A model generated the notes under the pieces. It did no database searches. It was not told the origin of the DNA and saw only the letters and a program-made list of their open reading frames with translations. Both the position numbers and the translations under genes were made by a program. 64,000 bases of DNA from Affinundibacterium amnicola (lineage in GTDB: Bacteria; Pseudomonadota; Gammaproteobacteria; Burkholderiales; Burkholderiaceae_D): positions 1 to 64,000 of the forward strand of contig NZ_JACOFU010000007.1 in the NCBI RefSeq assembly GCF_014284275.1, written 5' to 3'. Shown here one piece after another: positions 58,279-64,000 of the stretch (position 1 is its first letter; each line of letters opens with the position of its first letter).

Positions 58279-59492
58279 ATCCGTCCCCCACGCATCATCA
58301 AACGATTTTCATAATCGATTCTGAGCAAGAGGGTTAAACCCACACAATTAATCAACACACCACTACCGCCATAACTCATCAATGGCAAAGTCAAACCTTT
58401 GGTTGGCAACAAACCTAAATTCACACCCATGTTGATGAAGGTTTGTATGCCTATCCAGATACCGATGCCTTTTGCCGTCAAGCCCGCAAAAGTCGCATCT
58501 AACACAATCGCCTGACGGCCAATTTCAAAGGCACGTTTGACGATCCAATAAAACAAATAGATCACCACAGCAACGCCAACAAAACCTAGTTCTTCACCAA
58601 TCACCGCTAACAAAAAATCTGTATGCGCTTCTGGCAAATAATGCAGTTTCTCGACGCTCGCACCCAAGCCCACGCCAAATAATTCGCCACGGCCAAAAGC
58701 AATCAGCGAGTGCGTTAATTGATAGGCTTTACCTAGGGCATTGTCTTCTTCGAATGGATTCAGATACGCAAAAATCCGTTCACGTCGCCAAGGTGATAAC
58801 AAAATCACCGAGGTAAAAATTCCAACCAGCGCCGCCGCGATGCCACCAAACCAAATACCGTTAATGCCACCCAAAAACAAAATACCCATGGCGATACAAA
58901 CAATCACGCCAAATGCCCCAAGATCTGGCTCCAACAATAACAACAAGCCCAAGACCGCGACCGTAATCATCATCGGCAAAAAGCCTTTGGTCAGCTTATG
59001 CATAAACTCTTGCTTACGCACCGTGTAATCGGCTGCATATAAAACCATAAACAACTTCATCATTTCGGAAGGCTGTACATTAAAAGCCTTGAATGAAATC
59101 CAGCGCTTTGCACCATTCACACCTTTACCTATACCGGGTATCAACACCAACACTAACAAAACTAAAGTCGCGATAAACAAATACGGCGCCAACTTTTGCC
59201 AATCTTCAATGCGCAAACGAAAAATAATAAAACTCGCCAAAATCGACACCGTCACAAAAATCGCTTGACGAATCAAAAAATGATTGTTTTTGTAGTTCGC
59301 ATACTTCGGCGAATCAGGCAAAGAAATCGAGGCGGAATACACCATCACCATGCCAAACACCATCAAAATCAAAGTCACCCAAACTAAGGCCTGGTCATAC
59401 TCCATCATTTTTGAACGCTGTACAAAATGGGTCGATGTCTGCTGATTATCAGACCAACGCCACGGGTTCAAATTGAGGAATAGCTGCTTCAT
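58275..59492 (-). CDS. ftsW: Peptidoglycan glycosyltransferase FtsW
   Basis: ATG 59492 overlaps the murD stop by one base (TGATG), giving 405 residues; a TTG two codons upstream is less likely. About ten membrane helices form a SEDS protein. Characteristic segments are MVMVYSASISLPDS, AKRWISFKAFNVQPSEMMK, LLEPDLGAFGVI, and LPEAHTDFLLAVIGEELGF with the catalytic Asp region, then PLMSYGGSGV. It polymerises septal glycan with its partner penicillin-binding protein. Confidence 0.97.
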   Translation of the reverse strand: MKQLFLNLNPWRWSDNQQTSTHFVQRSKMMEYDQALVWVTLILMVFGMVMVYSASISLPDSPKYANYKNNHFLIRQAIFVTVSILASFIIFRLRIEDWQKLAPYLFIATLVLLVLVLIPGIGKGVNGAKRWISFKAFNVQPSEMMKLFMVLYAADYTVRKQEFMHKLTKGFLPMMITVAVLGLLLLLEPDLGAFGVIVCIAMGILFLGGINGIWFGGIAAALVGIFTSVILLSPWRRERIFAYLNPFEEDNALGKAYQLTHSLIAFGRGELFGVGLGASVEKLHYLPEAHTDFLLAVIGEELGFVGVAVVIYLFYWIVKRAFEIGRQAIVLDATFAGLTAKGIGIWIGIQTFINMGVNLGLLPTKGLTLPLMSYGGSGVLINCVGLTLLLRIDYENRLMMRGGRI

Positions 59493-60997
59493 CAGCAAAC
59501 CTCGCCACGATTCAATGCAATGTCACGTACCGCATCGATAAACACTTGTGCTCTATGCGCATAATTCTTAAACATGTCCAAACTAGCGCAAGCTGGTGAC
59601 AATAAAACGATGTCGCCTTCTTGCGCCATTTCACCCGCCTTTGCCACTGCGTTTTCCAAGCTATCAACAAGCTGCATATCAACCGCAGTCACATTCAAAG
59701 CAGATTGAATTTCAGCAGCATCTTTACCGATCAATAAAACGGATTTGACATAGCGTGACACTGGCGAAGCTAGCGGGCTAAAATCCTGGCCTTTACCATC
59801 TCCGCCCGCGATCAAAATGATCTTTTGACTAGCACCACCCGCTTCTTCGCCCAAGCCTTTTAATGCCGCAACCGTTGCGCCAACATTCGTACCTTTGCTG
59901 TCATCGAAGTAATCCACACCGGCGATAGTCGTCACCAATTCAACACGATGCGGTTCACCTTTGTATTCGCGCAAGGCATGCAACAATGGGGCTAGTGGCA
60001 AACCAATGCCACGACATAAAGCCAAAGCGGCAAGCGCATTGCTGGCATTGTGTTGACCACGAATTTTTAAAGCGTCGGCTGGCATTAAGCGTGTTATCGT
60101 TAATGGCATTTCCACCACTTCTTTTTTGCGTTTACGCGATGAGGCTTGTTCATCTTCATCGGCATTCGCTACCGCCAACCAGGTCATACCTTGATCATGC
60201 AGTAAACCAAACTCCGCATCGTGCTGCGGCGCAGTGCAGGAAAAACTCAGAAAATGTGAATTTGGGCGTTGCATTACCATCACTTGTTCATCATCACGAT
60301 TTAACACTTGCAACGTGCTTGTGCCGAAAATTTTGGCTTTATCAGCACAATAATTTTTCATATCGCCGTGCCAATCCAAATGATCTTGTGTCACATTTAA
60401 GACGGTAGCAACATCCGGATTCAAGCTGATATTGGTATGCAATTGGAAGCTGGATAATTCCAATACCCAGACTTGCGGCAGCGTCTCACTGTCAATACAT
60501 TCACATAACACATCCAACATCGCGGGACTAATATTGCCGGCAACTTTGACTGTCAATCCAGCTCGCGCGCACAATTGACCAGTCAAACTAGTCACTGTCG
60601 TTTTACCGTTGGTGCCCGTGATTGCGATCACCTTTGGCGTATAATTATTCTGTTCTTTGAGGTCGGCTAAGGCTTGCGCGAACAATTCCAACTCTCCCCA
60701 AACAGGAATAGCATTTTCTTGTGCAGCTTGAAGAATAATCTGTAACTCACCATCCGGTGCTAAGCCAGGACTAACAACGACAATATCGACACCCTCAACA
60801 TGTGCGGTCTGTAATTCCCCACCAAAAAATTCGGCTTCTGGCGCGAGTTCTTTCAGGGCAGATAAACGGTCTGGATTACTGCGTGTATCGATTACGCGCA
60901 AGCGCGCACCACAACGCTGCAACCAACGTGCCATCGCCAGACCAGATTCACCTAGCCCGACGATCAATACCTGTTTATCTGAAAACACCATGCTCAT
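59492..60997 (-). CDS. murD: UDP-N-acetylmuramoylalanine--D-glutamate ligase MurD
   Basis: The 501-residue Mur ligase adds D-glutamate. It has [17 protein letters not shown], the ATP loop GTNGKTT (128-134), the central [21 protein letters not shown] and a C-terminal [10 protein letters not shown]. It is about 60 residues longer than E. coli MurD (438). Part of the excess is a charged, lineage-type insert ([20 protein letters not shown]) in the middle domain. The stop overlaps ftsW by one base. A MITE-like element lies just upstream of its start. Confidence 0.97.
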   Translation of the reverse strand: MSMVFSDKQVLIVGLGESGLAMARWLQRCGARLRVIDTRSNPDRLSALKELAPEAEFFGGELQTAHVEGVDIVVVSPGLAPDGELQIILQAAQENAIPVWGELELFAQALADLKEQNNYTPKVIAITGTNGKTTVTSLTGQLCARAGLTVKVAGNISPAMLDVLCECIDSETLPQVWVLELSSFQLHTNISLNPDVATVLNVTQDHLDWHGDMKNYCADKAKIFGTSTLQVLNRDDEQVMVMQRPNSHFLSFSCTAPQHDAEFGLLHDQGMTWLAVANADEDEQASSRKRKKEVVEMPLTITRLMPADALKIRGQHNASNALAALALCRGIGLPLAPLLHALREYKGEPHRVELVTTIAGVDYFDDSKGTNVGATVAALKGLGEEAGGASQKIILIAGGDGKGQDFSPLASPVSRYVKSVLLIGKDAAEIQSALNVTAVDMQLVDSLENAVAKAGEMAQEGDIVLLSPACASLDMFKNYAHRAQVFIDAVRDIALNRGEVC

Positions 60998-61023
60998 ACC
61001 AGAGTAACCATTCCACTTATAAA

Positions 61024-61150
61024 TAGGGCTTACGCAAAACAGACGCTAGCGTCGTTGGTTCGCCTCGCCCCCTGCCTTCGCAGGGGCAGGCCAAGCAACC
61101 GTACTGTCTTCGGCTTCCCGCCTAGCTAGCGCAATTTTGCGTAAGTCCTA
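61024..61150. mobile_element. MITE-like element between mraY and murD
   Basis: The 127-bp element has 16-bp terminal inverted repeats, TAGGGCTTACGCAAAA (61024-61039) and TTTTGCGTAAGTCCTA (61135-61150), with one mismatch. ATAAA stands directly outside both ends (61019-61023 and 61151-61155), a likely 5-bp target duplication. The interior is GC-richer than its surroundings and holds palindromes (CCCCTGCC-ttc-GCAGGGG). It has no coding capacity and would be moved by a transposase supplied in trans. It lies inside the dcw operon. Confidence 0.82.
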
Positions 61151-61170
61151 ATAAAAACCATCAACGCAGC

Positions 61171-62340
61171 TTAACGCAGCTTCAAAGACGACAAACCTAA
61201 TAACACCAACAGCATCGTCACGATCCAAAAACGCACTACGACTTGCGTTTCTTTCCAACCTTTTTGCTCAAAATGGTGGTGCAAAGGCGCCATCAAGAAC
61301 AAGCGCTTGCCGACACCATATTTTTTCTTGGTGAATTTGAAGTACATCACTTGCAACATTACCGAGAAAGTTTCGACGACAAAAATCCCGCCCATAATGA
61401 ACAACACCACTTCTTGACGCACAATCACGGCGACCGTACCGAGTGCGCCACCCAAAGCTAAAGCACCTACATCGCCCATAAACACCTGTGCCGGATGCGC
61501 GTTAAACCAAAGAAATGCCAAACCCGCACCCGCCATCGCACCACAGAAAATGAGCAACTCACCTGCACCAGGAATGTAAGGAATCAACAAATATTTCGAG
61601 TAGCCAGCATGGCCCGTGAGGTAAGCAAAAAGCCCCAATGCCGATCCAACCATAATCGTCGGCATAATCGCCAAACCATCTAAACCGTCGGTGAGATTCA
61701 CCGCATTGCTCGTACCAACAATCACGCAAAAGGTCAGTGCGATAAAGCCCCAAACACCGAGCGGATAATTAAAGGTTTTAAAGAATGGAATAATCAAATC
61801 GGCCTTTGGTGGCAAATCCATACTGAAACCTGACTGCACCCAAGCAAAAAATAATTCCATCACTTTGGTATTGGTCGGCGCAGATACGGAGAACGCCAAA
61901 TAAATCGCCGCCACGATACCGATCAAGGATTGCCAGAAAAACTTTTCGCGCGACGCCATCCCATTTGGATCGCGATACACGACTTTGCGATAATCATCAA
62001 CCCATCCAATCGCACCAAATCCCAAGGTCACGATCAACACCACCCAGACAAAACGATTACTCAAATCCGACCACAACAAAGTGGAGATGCCGATAGAAAT
62101 CAACACCAAAGCACCGCCCATCGTCGGCGTACCAGACTTAATCAAGTGCGTTTGTGGACCATCCGTACGTACCGCCTGGCCAACTTTTAAACGTGTCAAC
62201 ATACGAATCACCGCAGGACCAGCGATCAGGCCTATAGAGATTGCCGTCATGGTCGCGAACACCGCACGGAAAGTAATAAATCCGAACACGCGGAAGAAAC
62301 CGATGTCTTGTTTAAAAAGTTCTGCCAACCAAAGCAACAT
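61171..62340 (-). CDS. mraY: Phospho-N-acetylmuramoyl-pentapeptide transferase MraY
   Basis: The 389-residue membrane enzyme makes lipid I. About ten transmembrane helices carry the signature blocks [33 protein letters not shown] with the catalytic Asp pair, [26 protein letters not shown] and the C-terminal [13 protein letters not shown]. All motifs are intact. About 20 bases after its stop lies the MITE-like element that separates it from murD. Confidence 0.98.
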   Translation of the reverse strand: MLLWLAELFKQDIGFFRVFGFITFRAVFATMTAISIGLIAGPAVIRMLTRLKVGQAVRTDGPQTHLIKSGTPTMGGALVLISIGISTLLWSDLSNRFVWVVLIVTLGFGAIGWVDDYRKVVYRDPNGMASREKFFWQSLIGIVAAIYLAFSVSAPTNTKVMELFFAWVQSGFSMDLPPKADLIIPFFKTFNYPLGVWGFIALTFCVIVGTSNAVNLTDGLDGLAIMPTIMVGSALGLFAYLTGHAGYSKYLLIPYIPGAGELLIFCGAMAGAGLAFLWFNAHPAQVFMGDVGALALGGALGTVAVIVRQEVVLFIMGGIFVVETFSVMLQVMYFKFTKKKYGVGKRLFLMAPLHHHFEQKGWKETQVVVRFWIVTMLLVLLGLSSLKLR

Positions 62341-62381
62341 AATATTTTTCCCTAATTATTTTTAATTTTTTCTAATTGTTT

Positions 62382-63788
62382 TTAATGTGTTCCTGATGCT
62401 GCGGTATTTCCAATGACATTCATCAAATGTGCGACGACACGTTCCATCTTCATAAAACGTGATCCCTTAATCAAGATCGTATTGCCGCTACCGTTTTGAT
62501 GATCTAACTTCGCCAACAGCATGCTCAATTCATCAAAATGCTGTGCACCGCTACCGAAGGCTATGGTCGACGATTTCGCCAATGAACCTAAGGTATATAA
62601 ATGTTGAATGCCTTGCGCTTTGGCGTATTGCCCAATTTCTTGATGGAAGGCCGCGCCATCAGCGCCAACCTCGCCCATGTCGCCAAGTACCAACGTCGTT
62701 TCTGCAGTGACTTTGGCTAACACATCAATCGCCGCCTTCACAGAATCTGGATTCGCGTTATAGGTGTCATCAATCAAGCGCGCACCTGCTGCGGCCATTT
62801 TCAATTGCAAGCGACCTGACACTGGCGCGAATGCTTGCAATCCCTCAACGATTTTTGCAGCAGAAATACCAATCGCCGAACAGCAAGCGGCGGCCGCCAA
62901 GGCATTCAAAACATTGTGCTGACCAGCCGCAGCCAGCTGCACTGTAACCGCTTCGCCCTGAATCGACATCTGAATATCACTACCAAAATCTTGTGCAATA
63001 AAACTGCCCGACACATCAGCCTTTTGATCTGCTTTTTGTGCAGAATTTGAAACCAAACCAAAAGTCAGCGTTTTGCGTTGTCCTGCAAATTCTTTCCAGA
63101 TCGCTGTATACGTATCATCTGCGGGAAACACTGCAACACCATCGGCTGGCAAACTTTGAATCACCGCGCCATTTTCAATCGCAACTGCTTCTACCGTTTG
63201 CATAAATTCTTGATGTTCACGCTGGGCGTTATTGACCAAGGCCACATTCGCTTGTGCTATCGCACTCAAGATCGCGATCTCACCAGGATGATTCATACCT
63301 AATTCGAATACCGCTGCTTGATGTTGGGCTTGCAAACGGAATACGGTGAGCGGTACACCGATTTCATTATTCAGATTTCCTTTGGTGGAAATCATGTGCT
63401 CGCTGCCGTACTGCGCCAACAGAATAGAGGCGATCATTTCTTTTACGGTGGTCTTGCCATTGCTGCCGGTAACAGCAATGACTGGCAAAGTAAATTGCTG
63501 ACGCCAATGAGCTGCGATCGCAGCCAATGCCAGCTTGGTATCTGGTACGATCAGCGCAGGAACGGAAAAATTCTCAGGCACACGTTCAACGATCACCGCC
63601 GCTGCACCAGACTCAGCAACCATCTCCAGAAAATCATGCGCATCAAAAGTTTCACCGCGCAAAGCAAGAAACACATTGCCTTGTTCTATCTTGCGGCTAT
63701 CCGTACTTAAACCAGTGAAAGCCACATCGGCTGTGATGATGGAATTCGCCACCACTTTCTGCAATGTATGTAAGGATGAGCGTATCAA
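62382..63788 (-). CDS. murF: UDP-MurNAc-tripeptide--D-Ala-D-Ala ligase MurF
   Basis: The 468-residue Mur ligase adds D-Ala-D-Ala. The start is TTG 63788, supported by GGAGG five bases upstream and a four-base overlap with the murE stop (TTGA). Motifs are LSTDSRKIEQGNVFLALRG, the ATP loop GSNGKTT (108-114), GMNHPGEI and IDDTYNANPDSVKAA. It completes the UDP-MurNAc-pentapeptide before MraY. Confidence 0.97.
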   Translation of the reverse strand: MIRSSLHTLQKVVANSIITADVAFTGLSTDSRKIEQGNVFLALRGETFDAHDFLEMVAESGAAAVIVERVPENFSVPALIVPDTKLALAAIAAHWRQQFTLPVIAVTGSNGKTTVKEMIASILLAQYGSEHMISTKGNLNNEIGVPLTVFRLQAQHQAAVFELGMNHPGEIAILSAIAQANVALVNNAQREHQEFMQTVEAVAIENGAVIQSLPADGVAVFPADDTYTAIWKEFAGQRKTLTFGLVSNSAQKADQKADVSGSFIAQDFGSDIQMSIQGEAVTVQLAAAGQHNVLNALAAAACCSAIGISAAKIVEGLQAFAPVSGRLQLKMAAAGARLIDDTYNANPDSVKAAIDVLAKVTAETTLVLGDMGEVGADGAAFHQEIGQYAKAQGIQHLYTLGSLAKSSTIAFGSGAQHFDELSMLLAKLDHQNGSGNTILIKGSRFMKMERVVAHLMNVIGNTAASGTH

Positions 63789-64000
63789 GTTGACCTCCGC
63801 ATTGCACTATTCGTAGCAACAGTCGCCAAGGCTAACAGCGCATGTTCTTCATCGGAAAATGGCCATTTTTTTCCATTGATATCTTGGTAGTTCTCATGAC
63901 CTTTTCCTGCGATCAAAATCACATCATTTGATTGCGCATGTTTGACCGCATATAAAATTGCACTCGCACGATCAACGATGGCATTGGGTGTACCATTCAT
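63785..64000 (-). CDS. murE: UDP-MurNAc-tripeptide synthetase MurE, C-terminal part only
   Basis: Partial: the frame runs off the window at 64000, so only the last 71 residues are seen. The segment ILIAGKGHENYQDINGKKW followed by FSDEEHA is the typical C-terminal block of MurE. The TGA stop overlaps the TTG start of murF. Which diamino acid is added cannot be told from this piece, since the DNPR-type motif is outside the window. Confidence 0.95.
   Translation of the reverse strand: MNGTPNAIVDRASAILYAVKHAQSNDVILIAGKGHENYQDINGKKWPFSDEEHALLALATVATNSAMRRST

Overview
The window looks like chromosomal DNA of a betaproteobacterium of the order Burkholderiales, probably Oxalobacteraceae and possibly Undibacterium-like. 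The reasons are the gene orders rpsU-yqeY-dnaG-rpoD and murE-murF-mraY-murD-ftsW-murG-murC-ddl-ftsQ-ftsA-ftsZ-(peroxiredoxin)-lpxC, a sigma-70 factor with a very long lysine/alanine-rich N-terminus, and a moderate, AT-leaning base composition. The genus is inference from gene content; no 16S rRNA gene is present.

Region 1 (about 0.1-11.6 kb, minus strand) is an accessory locus. A giant secreted SpvB/TcB-like RHS (YD-repeat) protein starts with nine Cys-containing repeats of about 100 residues. Its reading frame is cut by one in-frame TGA at 1858-1860. The same frame then continues through the RHS core into an alpha/beta-hydrolase (lipase-like) tip, and a small three-helix membrane protein overlaps the stop by one base (TAATG). 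This looks like a polymorphic toxin with an immunity gene and a nonsense mutation between shell and tip.

Region 2 (11.8-21.2 kb, minus strand) is an eleven-gene operon for a hybrid type II secretion/type IV pilus-like machine: inner-membrane PilO-, PilP-, PilM- and PilN-like proteins, a secretin lipoprotein with a cohesin-like tail, four pseudopilins, a GspF platform and a GspE ATPase. No prepilin peptidase is present here. It lies just upstream of the giant Sec-signal-bearing RHS protein, so the two may form one export system (inference).

Region 3 (21.7-30.7 kb, minus strand) holds a CAU-anticodon tRNA, the macromolecular synthesis genes rpoD, dnaG, yqeY and rpsU, a YhiN/HI0933-type flavoprotein and ybiB.

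Region 4 (30.8-44.4 kb, both strands) is mixed housekeeping: a stand-alone response-regulator receiver, a TPR protein of unknown role, a VOC protein, a methyltransferase next to a PhyH-type dioxygenase, an ahpC-ahpD peroxidase pair, psd, a tonB-type gene with a good Fur box, a glutathione S-transferase, purB, a cytochrome b561 with two YceI proteins, and a MarR regulator.

Region 5 (44.7-64 kb, almost all minus strand) is the envelope and division block: secA, an M23 endopeptidase, dciA (plus strand), lpxC, a peroxiredoxin, and the dcw cluster from ftsZ back to a murE cut by the window edge. Many dcw genes overlap by 1-4 bases. A 127-bp MITE-like element with 16-bp terminal inverted repeats and a 5-bp direct repeat sits between murD and mraY. 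A second MITE/REP-like element lies at 35.73-35.87 kb.
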